From assembly GCA_902362725.1 (NCBI GenBank), contig CABIXM010000014.1, positions 1 through 64,000 of the forward strand: a stretch of DNA of 64,000 bases, read 5' to 3'. Origin of the DNA: Clostridiaceae bacterium (GTDB taxonomy: Bacteria > Bacillota > Clostridia > Lachnospirales > Lachnospiraceae). Positions 32,889 through 40,168 of the stretch are shown in pieces (position 1 is the first letter of the stretch; each line of letters opens with the position of its first letter). The position numbers and the translations under genes are program-made. Below the pieces are notes generated by a model, which was not told where the DNA came from, did not search any database, and saw only the letters and a list, made by a program, of their open reading frames with translations.

Positions 32889-33668
32889 ATGGGAAATTCA
32901 GCAGAAAAAGGGCTTATTTTTAATATTCAGAAGTTCAGTATCAACGACGGACCGGGCATTCGCTCCACCGTATTTTTCGCGGGCTGTCCCTTAAGCTGCC
33001 GCTGGTGTTCTAACCCGGAATCCCAGAACCGCTTCCGGAAGAAGGCGCTGGCGTCGGGCGATAAGAAGCTCATTGGCCGGGAATGGACCGTGGAAGAGGT
33101 GCTGGAGGAAGTGGAGAAGGACCGGGAGTTCTATGAGGAATCCGGGGGCGGTATCACCCTGTCCGGCGGTGAGGTATTGCAGCAGCACGCCTTTGCGGTG
33201 GAGCTTCTGAAGGAGGCGCAGAGCCGGGGACTGCACTGCGCGGCGGAGACTACTGGGTATGCCAGCCACGAGGTATTTCGGGAGTTTGTGGAGTATATTG
33301 ACCTGCTTCTTTTTGATATGAAGCATTGGGATCGGGAAAAGCATTTTGAAAAGACAGGCGTGTATAACGATATAATTCTGGAAAATATGGGATACGCAGT
33401 GTCCCAGGGGATTCCGCTGATTGCCCGGATTCCGGTGATCCCGAAGTTCAATGCCAGCCTGAAGGATGCGGCAGGGATGGCAGAAAACTTATGTAAACTT
33501 GGAATCCGTGAGGTACATCTGCTCCCTTTCCATCAGTTCGGGGAAAAGAAATACGAGCAGCTGGAGACAGAGTATGAGATGAGCGGTGTGCCGCAGCTGC
33601 ATCCGGAGCAGTTGCAGAAGTACATCCAGGTATTCCTGGACAGGGGACTGGACGCCAGCTTTAAGTAA
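32889..33668 (+). CDS. Glycyl-radical enzyme activating protein (radical SAM)
   Basis: A 259-aa PflA-type radical SAM enzyme: NDGPGIRSTVFFAGCPLSCRWCSNPES contains the C-x3-C-x2-C 4Fe-4S motif (~residues 31-38), followed by ITLSGGEVLQQ. It lacks the Cys-rich ferredoxin-like insert (two extra clusters) that many GRE dehydratase activases carry, and is correspondingly short. AAAAGGAG precedes the ATG. It would install the glycyl radical on the enzyme at 36324, which is on the opposite strand 2.7 kb away. Confidence 0.93.
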   Translation: MGNSAEKGLIFNIQKFSINDGPGIRSTVFFAGCPLSCRWCSNPESQNRFRKKALASGDKKLIGREWTVEEVLEEVEKDREFYEESGGGITLSGGEVLQQHAFAVELLKEAQSRGLHCAAETTGYASHEVFREFVEYIDLLLFDMKHWDREKHFEKTGVYNDIILENMGYAVSQGIPLIARIPVIPKFNASLKDAAGMAENLCKLGIREVHLLPFHQFGEKKYEQLETEYEMSGVPQLHPEQLQKYIQVFLDRGLDASFK

Positions 33669-33680
33669 ATACAGCGAAGG

Positions 33681-33728
33681 AAAACCGGCTGCCCGGGCTT
33701 ATGATAAGCTCCGGACAGCCGGTTTTTT
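33681..33728. terminator. Bidirectional terminator between activase and gnd
   Basis: Stem AAAACCGGCTG / CAGCCGGTTTTTT with inner pairing CCGGGCTTATGATAAGCTCCGG. Serves two convergent genes. Confidence 0.8.
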
Positions 33729-33746
33729 CAGGGGATACAGTCTGAA

Positions 33747-35198
33747 TTAAGCGTTGTAAGTGCTGGCTGCGGTATCGCCGCCGTGGCCGGTCCAGTTGGT
33801 ATGGAAGAACTGTCCGCGGGGAGCGTCCAGCCGCTCATAGGTGTGCGCGCCGAAATAATCGCGTTGCGCCTGTAAAAGATTGGCCGGAAGCCGGTCGGTG
33901 GTGTAGCCGTCGAAATAGCTTAAGGCCGCCGTCATAGCCGGAGCCGGGACGCCGTACTGGATGGCTGCCGCCGCGACTTTCCGCCAGGCCGGAAGCAGCC
34001 GCTCCATGGTCTCACGAAAATAGGGATCCAGCAGCAGGTTGGCGAGGGCTGGATTGGCGTCGTAGGCTTCCTTGATTTTACCCAGGAAAACGCTTCGGAT
34101 GATACAGCCGCCGCGCCACATGAGGGCGATGCCGCCGTAATTCAGGTTCCAGCCGTAGTGCTCCGCCGCCGTACGCATCAGGGAATAGCCCTGGGCATAG
34201 GAAATGATTTTGCTGGCGTAGAGAGCCTGATGGATGGCTTCCACCATCTCTTTTCTGTCGCCGGTAAAAGCCGGGATGGCGCGCCGGTACGCTGACGCCG
34301 CCGCCACACGCTCTTCCTTCATGGCGGAGAGGCAGCGGGCGAATACGGCTTCGCCGATCAGGGTCAGCGGAACGCCCTCGTCCAGGGCGGCAATGCCGGT
34401 CCATTTGCCGGTTCCCTTCTGTCCTGCCGTATCGAGAATCTTCTCCACGATGGGGCTGCCGTCGGTATCCTTGTAAGCGAGAATGTCCCGCGTAATTTCG
34501 ATGAGGTAGCTGTCCAGTTCCGTCTGATTCCAACAGGCAAAGACTTCTTGCATCTCGTCGTCCGACATACCAAGCAGATCCCGCATAAGCTGGTAAGCCT
34601 CGCAGATCAGCTGCATATCGCCATATTCGATGCCGTTGTGTACCATTTTCACAAAATGGCCTGCGCCGTTCTCGCCGACCCAGTCGCAGCAGGGGCTGCC
34701 GTCCTCCACCTTCGCGCAGATGGCCTGGAAGATGGGCTTTACGAAGGGCCAGGCAGCAGGCGAACCGCCGGGCATCATGCTGGGGCCCCTGAGCGCGCCC
34801 TCTTCGCCGCCGGATACGCCGGTTCCCACATAGAGTTTTCCCTGAGCTTCCACAGAAGCGGTTCTGCGGATGGTGTCGGGAAAATGGGAGTTGCCGCCGT
34901 CTATGATGATATCGCCGTCCTCCAGAAGCGGTAACAGCTGTGTAATCATATCGTCTACGGCCTGGCCGGCTTTTACCATCAGGAAAACCTTGCGGGGTTT
35001 TTTCAGGGCGTCCACCAGCTCGGTCAGGGAGTGGCAGCCGATGATGTTTTTGCCGGAAGCGCGGCCGTTTACAAATTTGTCGACTTTCTCGGTGGTGCGG
35101 TTGTAGACAGCCACGGTAAAGCCTTTGGATTCCATATTCATGACCAGATTTTCGCCCATGACGGCCAGGCCGATGAGACCGATATCTGCTTCTTTCAT
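33747..35198 (-). CDS. gnd: 6-phosphogluconate dehydrogenase (decarboxylating)
   Basis: A 483-aa Gnd: N-terminal GLAVMGENLVMN Rossmann region, the signature GTGVSGGEEGALRGPSMMPGG near 127, catalytic Lys/His region HFVKMVHNGIEYGDMQLICE near 183, and C-terminal GQFFHTNWTGHGG. Full length. Converts 6-phosphogluconate to ribulose 5-phosphate with CO2 and NAD(P)H. AAGGAGG precedes the ATG. Last gene of the GRE-kinase-gnd operon, 15 nt after the kinase stop. Confidence 0.95.
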   Translation of the reverse strand: MKEADIGLIGLAVMGENLVMNMESKGFTVAVYNRTTEKVDKFVNGRASGKNIIGCHSLTELVDALKKPRKVFLMVKAGQAVDDMITQLLPLLEDGDIIIDGGNSHFPDTIRRTASVEAQGKLYVGTGVSGGEEGALRGPSMMPGGSPAAWPFVKPIFQAICAKVEDGSPCCDWVGENGAGHFVKMVHNGIEYGDMQLICEAYQLMRDLLGMSDDEMQEVFACWNQTELDSYLIEITRDILAYKDTDGSPIVEKILDTAGQKGTGKWTGIAALDEGVPLTLIGEAVFARCLSAMKEERVAAASAYRRAIPAFTGDRKEMVEAIHQALYASKIISYAQGYSLMRTAAEHYGWNLNYGGIALMWRGGCIIRSVFLGKIKEAYDANPALANLLLDPYFRETMERLLPAWRKVAAAAIQYGVPAPAMTAALSYFDGYTTDRLPANLLQAQRDYFGAHTYERLDAPRGQFFHTNWTGHGGDTAASTYNA

Positions 35199-35213
35199 AT
35201 TCTGTATGCCTCC

Positions 35214-36287
35214 TTATCTCTGCACGCGGGCGTTGCCTTTATAGATATCCCAGACCTGTTTTTCATCTGCCGGTTCCGCATAGTCGTTGAGACTGGATGC
35301 GGCCAGGACGCCGGACGCCCAGCCGAACTGCAGGCATTTATCGGGAGCCCAGCCGTTCAGCACGCCGTAGAGCAGGCCGCCGGAGAAGCCGTCGCCGCCG
35401 CCGATGCGGTCCAGAACCTGAATCGGACGGGGCTCTTCCACGTACCACTGGCCGTCAGCCAGAAGAATGGCGCCCCAGAGGTGTTCATTGGCGGAAAGTA
35501 CCTGCCGGAGGGTGGTGGCAAACATGCGGGTATGAGGGTAACGTTCTTTTACCTGGGAAATCATGCCTTTGAAGGAATCTATTTTCTCGGAAAGGTCTTT
35601 GCCACCGGTCTCGGGGCCTTCAAAGCCCAGGCAGAGCTGGAAATCCTCTTCGTTGCCGATGAGAATATCGGCCTGGGAAGCGATCTCGTGGAAAGCCTGG
35701 TGAAGCTCAGCATCCCGTCCGGCCCAGAAGGTGGCCCGATAGTTCAGATCAAAGGAAATCAGGGTGCCGTACTGCTTCGCCACTTTGGCGAGAGCTAGGC
35801 AGCAGGCGGTAGTCTCGGGACTCATGGCCGCAATCAGGCCGGAGAGATGCAGGATGCCTACGCCTTCCTGGCCGAAGATGCGCTCCACATCGAACTCGTC
35901 GATGGAAAGGGTGCGGCCCACTTCGCCTGCTCGGTCATTCCAGACCCGGGGCGCCCGGAGACCGAAGCCGGAATCCGCGATATTGAACTGATGACGATAG
36001 CCCCAGGGGCCGCCCTGATCGACTTCCGCGCCTTCAAAAGCGATATTGCGGGCGCGAAGCTGACGCCGGATAAAATCCGCCATGGGACTTCCTTTTACAA
36101 ATTTTGTAAGAATCAGGCACTCGCGTCCCAAGGAGGACGCCACGTTCAGGACGTTGGATTCGGCGCTGGTGGCCTGCATATAGAATAAATTGCTGTTCTG
36201 CACACTCATCCGGTTTTCCGGGGTGATGCGCAGCCCCATACTGGTCGGGGCTGCGATGGCATAACGTTTCGTTTTCATGGATGTCAT
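35214..36287 (-). CDS. PfkB-family sugar kinase, KDG-kinase-like
   Basis: A 357-aa ribokinase-fold kinase: an N-terminal substrate region (TSAESNVLNVASSLG), NEEDFQL near 220, and the ATP/anion-hole motif DRIGGGDGFSGGLLYG near 302 with catalytic Asp. It resembles 2-keto-3-deoxygluconate kinases. AAAGGAG precedes the first ATG; a second ATG 9 nt on is possible. It is the middle gene of the GRE-kinase-gnd operon, 36 nt after the GRE. If it makes KDPG, the KDPG-type aldolase at 49285 could use it. Confidence 0.88.
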   Translation of the reverse strand: MTSMKTKRYAIAAPTSMGLRITPENRMSVQNSNLFYMQATSAESNVLNVASSLGRECLILTKFVKGSPMADFIRRQLRARNIAFEGAEVDQGGPWGYRHQFNIADSGFGLRAPRVWNDRAGEVGRTLSIDEFDVERIFGQEGVGILHLSGLIAAMSPETTACCLALAKVAKQYGTLISFDLNYRATFWAGRDAELHQAFHEIASQADILIGNEEDFQLCLGFEGPETGGKDLSEKIDSFKGMISQVKERYPHTRMFATTLRQVLSANEHLWGAILLADGQWYVEEPRPIQVLDRIGGGDGFSGGLLYGVLNGWAPDKCLQFGWASGVLAASSLNDYAEPADEKQVWDIYKGNARVQR

Positions 36288-36323
36288 AAAAATCTCCTTT
36301 GCTGGCCGGCAGAGAAGCCGGAC

Positions 36324-38738
36324 TTAGAGAGACTGCTCCGTTCTTCCGATGATATCGTCCTGGGTCTTCTTGGATAATACGTTGAAGAAAGCACTGTAGC
36401 CTGCCACGCGGACGATCAGATCCTTGTGCTTCTCCGGGTGGAGCTGAGCGTCGATCAGGGTCTCCCGGGATACAATGTTGTACTGGACATGATAGCCGTG
36501 GAGTCGGTTGAAGAAGGTGCGGATCAACATCTCCAGCTTCTGTTTGTTCTCTTCCCTGGACAGTACCTGGGGCGTCATTTTCTGGTTCAGCAGAACACCA
36601 CCGGTAATTTTGTCGGTGGGAAGCTTGGACACGGTCTTAAATACGGCGGTGGGGCCGTTTTTGTCGCAGTTATGGGCCGGGCTGCAGCCTTCTGCCAGCG
36701 GCTCAAAGGCGTGGCGTCCGTCCGGAGTGGCCATGGTTCCCATACCCTGCCCCACATTAGCGCTGATGGAGGAGGTTCCCGCGTAGCGGATACCGCCGAT
36801 GGGGCCGCGGTGGTAGCGGGTGCTGGGGTATTTCTTAATCTCGTCGATATAGGTGTCGTAGGCGCGTACCACCAGGAGATCTACGTCGTCGTTGTCATTG
36901 CCGTATTTGGGTGCGTCGTTGATGAGCATTTCCTGAATCTTCTGGTTCTCCGGGGACTGGAAGTCGTCGAGAATCGCGTTCCAGAGCTCATCCCGGGTGA
37001 TTTTTTTCTCATCATAGACTAGCTTCTTGACAGCGGCCAGGGAGTCCGCCATGTTGGCAATGCCCACCTGAAGGCCGGAGATAAAGTCGTAGACTGCACC
37101 GCCCTCTTTGATGGTCTTGCCGCGGCCGATACAGTCGTCGGTCAGGGCAGAGCAGAGGATATCGGGCACATCCCGCTCGGAGGCCTTGTCGATGGCATTT
37201 TCCACAATGACGCTGTAACGGGTCAGTTCACGCAGGGATTTATCCCAGGCGTCTAGCAGCTCCTCGTAGCTCTCCATATCCTGGAAGTGTCCGTAGCCCT
37301 TTACAAAGCGCTTGCCGCTGGTCAGATCCACGCCGTCATTCATGACGCAGAGGAGCAGACGGGGGAAGTTAATGTAGGACATGCCGGTACAGCGGTAGCC
37401 CCATTTTCCGGGAACGGCGGTCTCCACGCAGCCAATGGCGCTGTAGTTATAGGCATCTTCCTCTTTGACGCCCCACTGGATAAAGGACGGGATGATAATT
37501 TCGTCGTTGTTCAGGGCCGGCATGCCGAAGCCCAGCTTCATGACCTCGATGCATTCGTCGAAAAATTTCGGATCCAGGTTTGCGTGATAGCGAACCGTCA
37601 GGTTCGGCTGGGTCAGACGGGTCTGGGCCACAGACTGGAGCACCAGGAAGCTTAAGGGATTGACAGCGTCCTTTTTGTCTACGGTCTGGCCGCCGATGGT
37701 GACATTCTGGTACATGGGCGAACCTGCGGAGCTTAAGGTGTGGGCCTGGGAACGGACCTTATTGATGGTCAGGGTCTTGATCCACAGACAGGTCAGTAGT
37801 TCCAGAGCTTCCTCTCTGGTGATGGTTCCGTCCTGCAGGGACTTCTCATAGTAGGGATCCATATACTGGTCGAAACGGCCGTAACTTAAGGAATGGCCGT
37901 TGGACTCAATTTGCAGAATCAGCTGGATAAACCAGACGGACTGTACAGCCTCGCGGAAGTTGGAAGCGGGTTCGTAGGGAACCTTGGCGCAGATACGGCT
38001 CATTTCCAAAAGTTCGGCTTTCCGTGCGGCGTCGCTTTCCCTGGCGGCCAGATCAGCGGCCAGTTCACTGTAGCGGAGCGCAAAAGCCCGGACCGCTTCG
38101 ATGACAATCAGAACGGCCTTATAGAATACATTTTTGTCGATGCTGTCCGGGTCGGTCAGGTCGAGGGCTTCCTTGCAGGCGCGGGCCTTGGCTTCGTAAC
38201 CCCGCAGTCCTTCTTTCAGAAGACGCTCGTAATTCACAGCCAGGTGGGCGTCTCCAGCGTTCAGCTTGCCTTCCATGCCAAACAGGCCGGTCTCCATAAA
38301 GACGCTGACTTCGTCGGGCAGAAGGGCTTCGCCACGGGCGCGGAGATTGTTATTCTCCCAGAAGGGAGCGATGGACCGAAGCTGTTCTTTGGTTTCCTCG
38401 GTGATGTAGAACACGTCGCCGTCGCGCTTCTCGAACAGATCCAGCTCATTCATGACGAATTCCAGGGTATATTCGGGGAAAACGGGAGCATTGCGGTTCT
38501 TGGTAGCTTGATTTCCTGCGAGAAGGGATTTATCTTCAATATAGACGGTCATATGCTCCAGAATCTTCTGCAGCATCAGGGCACGCACCATGACCCTGGG
38601 CTGGTTCAGGCTCTCACGGTAAGCCTCCGTGGCCCAGATGGCACGCTCGGCGTCCACATAGGGTTTCTCATCCAGAACTTCTTCGCGAAAAGCCTGCATG
38701 CGTTCGGTTAAAGTGCCGAAATGGTTTTCGTTTTTCAT
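36324..38738 (-). CDS. Glycyl radical enzyme (PflD/YbiW-like dehydratase/lyase)
   Basis: An 804-aa GRE. The active-site thiyl Cys is C437 within IGCVETAVPGKWGYRCTG with Glu439; the glycyl radical is G780 in RVAGYSAF; C-terminal DIIGRTEQSL. The GCVE pattern separates it from true pyruvate formate-lyase (which has two adjacent Cys) and places it among dehydratase/lyase GREs. The GCVET-PGKWGYRCTG stretch recalls the E. coli YbiW/PflD group. From memory, that group has been linked to ring-opening of 1,5-anhydroglucitol 6-phosphate; I cannot verify this here. First gene of an operon with KDG-kinase-like and gnd genes. AAGGAGG precedes the ATG. Substrate not assignable from sequence. Confidence 0.92.
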   Translation of the reverse strand: MKNENHFGTLTERMQAFREEVLDEKPYVDAERAIWATEAYRESLNQPRVMVRALMLQKILEHMTVYIEDKSLLAGNQATKNRNAPVFPEYTLEFVMNELDLFEKRDGDVFYITEETKEQLRSIAPFWENNNLRARGEALLPDEVSVFMETGLFGMEGKLNAGDAHLAVNYERLLKEGLRGYEAKARACKEALDLTDPDSIDKNVFYKAVLIVIEAVRAFALRYSELAADLAARESDAARKAELLEMSRICAKVPYEPASNFREAVQSVWFIQLILQIESNGHSLSYGRFDQYMDPYYEKSLQDGTITREEALELLTCLWIKTLTINKVRSQAHTLSSAGSPMYQNVTIGGQTVDKKDAVNPLSFLVLQSVAQTRLTQPNLTVRYHANLDPKFFDECIEVMKLGFGMPALNNDEIIIPSFIQWGVKEEDAYNYSAIGCVETAVPGKWGYRCTGMSYINFPRLLLCVMNDGVDLTSGKRFVKGYGHFQDMESYEELLDAWDKSLRELTRYSVIVENAIDKASERDVPDILCSALTDDCIGRGKTIKEGGAVYDFISGLQVGIANMADSLAAVKKLVYDEKKITRDELWNAILDDFQSPENQKIQEMLINDAPKYGNDNDDVDLLVVRAYDTYIDEIKKYPSTRYHRGPIGGIRYAGTSSISANVGQGMGTMATPDGRHAFEPLAEGCSPAHNCDKNGPTAVFKTVSKLPTDKITGGVLLNQKMTPQVLSREENKQKLEMLIRTFFNRLHGYHVQYNIVSRETLIDAQLHPEKHKDLIVRVAGYSAFFNVLSKKTQDDIIGRTEQSL

Positions 38739-38784
38739 AGTGACCTCCTTTGAACGTAAATCATAGTACTTTCGTATATATATT

Positions 38785-38813
38785 ATACTACCATTGAACG
38801 GTCACTACGTCAA
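38785..38813 (-). promoter_or_regulatory. Promoter of the GRE operon
   Basis: On the minus strand TTGACG (38813-38808), 17-nt spacer, TAGTAT (38790-38785), with an overlapping TATAAT 3 nt further on. About 45 nt before the GRE start. Confidence 0.65.
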
Positions 38814-38854
38814 TTCAAACTTTCAAATAAAAGAATAAAAAGTTTCGTTAGAAA

Positions 38855-39118
38855 TTATATATTTTCTTTTCGGTATTCCAGAGGGGTGCAGCCATTGATT
38901 TCACGGAAGCGTCTGGTAAAATAGCTTATATCGGAAAAACCGCAGACTGTGGCGATCTCCCCGGCCTTTTTTTCAGTGGAAAGGAGTAGCCCGGCAGCCT
39001 TCTCTATGCGGTATCGCAGCAGATAGCGGATAGCCCCTGGAGCAGACATCTCCCAATGAGCTGCTCCAAGCCACACCGGCCCGAATTCATAAGAAGCCCT
39101 CTTTTTCTTTGGTTTCTT
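38855..39118 (-). pseudogene. AraC-family regulator remnant
   Basis: Only the C-terminal AraC helix-turn-helix is left: YLLRYRIEKAAGLLLSTEKK, then IATVCGFSDISYFTRRFREI and CTPLEY, ~73 residues. The upstream part of the first HTH is not recognisable (RASYEFGPVWLGAAHWEMSA) and the frame closes at a TAA near 39119. There is no sensor domain and no usable start. On the same strand as and just upstream of the GRE operon, so it may be the ruined former regulator of it. Confidence 0.75.
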
Positions 39119-39132
39119 TTAGGAAAAGTCCA

Positions 39133-39372
39133 TCACATTATTTTCTGCAAATCAATCTGCCGCACCTGTTCCAGCAGAAACTTATACCGTTTCTGCACCG
39201 AATAAATCTCATAAGTATAGCAGTCGATCAGATCCGGATCAACCACCGTCTCGAAATTCGCGTAGGCTGTGTCCAGCGCGTTTTTTGTAAGCGTCAAATC
39301 TTCCATCAGCTGCCGCCGGGCCGAGAAGCGTTCGTATTCCTCCAGCGGCTCATCTTTTTTGAATAATCCCAT
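39133..39372 (-). CDS. DUF2508 (YaaL-like) protein
   Basis: A 79-aa acidic helical protein, MGLFKKDEPLEEYERFSARRQL at the start and a YTYEIYSVQKRYKFLL helix near the end. Matches the YaaL/DUF2508 family, which in Bacillus lies directly next to bofA, as here (but on opposite strands). Function unknown. Confidence 0.8.
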   Translation of the reverse strand: MGLFKKDEPLEEYERFSARRQLMEDLTLTKNALDTAYANFETVVDPDLIDCYTYEIYSVQKRYKFLLEQVRQIDLQKIM

Positions 39373-39396
39373 AAAATCCCCCGTATCTGAAAAGTC

Positions 39397-39525
39397 TTTT
39401 GTATAAATAGGATATTCCGATGGACTCTCCTATTATACAAAGAATTATCGCGCTGCGGCGGAGTGGAATGATGTCGCTGAAGCGACCCGCCGCAGGCGGA
39501 AAATCCTGCAAGCAGGATTCTTTGT
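39397..39525. repeat. Structured intergenic repeat, copy B
   Basis: Same three-hairpin design as 18447-18596: first CTTTTGTATAAATAGGA / TCCTATTATACAAAG, then CTGCGGCGG / CCGCCGCAG enclosing TCGCTGAAGCGA, then AAATCCTGC / GCAGGATTCT. The core 39450-39522 differs from copy A by only a few bases. Lies between the DUF2508 gene and bofA. Confidence 0.8.
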
Positions 39526-39655
39526 TCTAGTAGGAGTATAGACCGGTGGAACAGGAAATATACGGAAAAACCTGGTTGGGTGAATTATTTTCAGGCGGCG
39601 TATGTATAAATCGGGGAAATGGACTGTATACATAATAAAAAAAGCAGGCGGTTCT

Positions 39656-39847
39656 ATGAAAATTATCAACTTTCTTCTCCGCGCCGTATTCGGCGCCATC
39701 GGGATCCAGATCATCAACGCCATCCTCCTTTCCCAGAATATTTCTGTTTTTGTGGGGTTAAATCCGTTGACCCTTTGTACGGCAGGAACCCTCGGAATCA
39801 GCGGGATTGGGCTCCTCTACGGAATCGCGGCCTTCGGAATTTTGTGA
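39656..39847 (+). CDS. bofA: BofA, sigma-K processing inhibitor
   Basis: A 63-aa membrane protein: hydrophobic AVFGAIGIQIINAILL, then the BofA signature VGLNPLTLCTAGTLGISGIGLLYGI. BofA inhibits the SpoIVFB protease that activates pro-sigma K during sporulation. The start at 39656 has AGGCGG 5 nt upstream; the longer frame does not. In Bacillus yaaL-bofA are co-directional, here they are divergent across the repeat. Confidence 0.87.
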   Translation: MKIINFLLRAVFGAIGIQIINAILLSQNISVFVGLNPLTLCTAGTLGISGIGLLYGIAAFGIL

Positions 39848-39858
39848 ACCATTTACAA

Positions 39859-39887
39859 TAGACAAACAGAAGAGCACAGGCTATACT
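39859..39887 (+). promoter_or_regulatory. Promoter of the Tad pilus operon
   Basis: TAGACA (39859-39864), 17-nt spacer, TATACT (39882-39887). A leader of ~110 nt follows, with hairpins ACCGTC/GGCGGT, CCGGC/GCCGG and TGGTTTG/CAAACCA before the first small gene. No known riboswitch recognised. Confidence 0.65.
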
Positions 39888-40003
39888 TTAGCTACCGTCA
39901 GAGATGGCGGTTCGATCGATCAGAATTCTTACAAAAGACCGGCAGAACGTGAGCCGGTACTGTCTTGGTTTGTGTCAAACCATAATTCCTGAGTGGACAA
40001 GGA

Positions 40004-40150
40004 ATGGAAGGAGGACAAGAGGAAATTTTGAAGGAAAAAGGGGAAAAGGAGAGAAGAGAGCCTGCGCCATTCCTGATGGCTGCAGTATTTCTGGGACTGG
40101 AGCTGTGGCTCAGTCTGATGACCGGATTGCTGCTGAGCTCCGGAATGTAG
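40004..40150 (+). CDS. Small single-span membrane protein at the head of the Tad operon
   Basis: A 48-aa ORF: a charged N terminus (EEILKEKGEKERREPAP) followed by one hydrophobic span (FLMAAVFLGLELWLSLMT). An in-frame TTG at 40028 with AGAGG upstream is an alternative start. It ends a few bases before the tadZ gene, and the tadZ ATG at 40154 has no ribosome binding site of its own, which fits translational coupling. No family recognised. It may be a membrane anchor for the pilus machine. Confidence 0.55.
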   Translation: MEGGQEEILKEKGEKERREPAPFLMAAVFLGLELWLSLMTGLLLSSGM

Positions 40151-40168
40151 AAGATGAGAGGAAGGCAG

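Noticed and set aside
35031..35798. Plus-strand ORF (255 aa) opposite gnd/kinase
   Set aside because: Antisense to two clear genes and spans their junction.
37893..38711. Plus-strand ORF (272 aa) opposite the GRE gene
   Set aside because: Shadow of the GRE reading frame; no motifs.
36324..38738. Pyruvate formate-lyase
   Set aside because: A single active-site Cys in GCVE instead of the Cys-Cys pair, and no formate transporter or PFL-type context.
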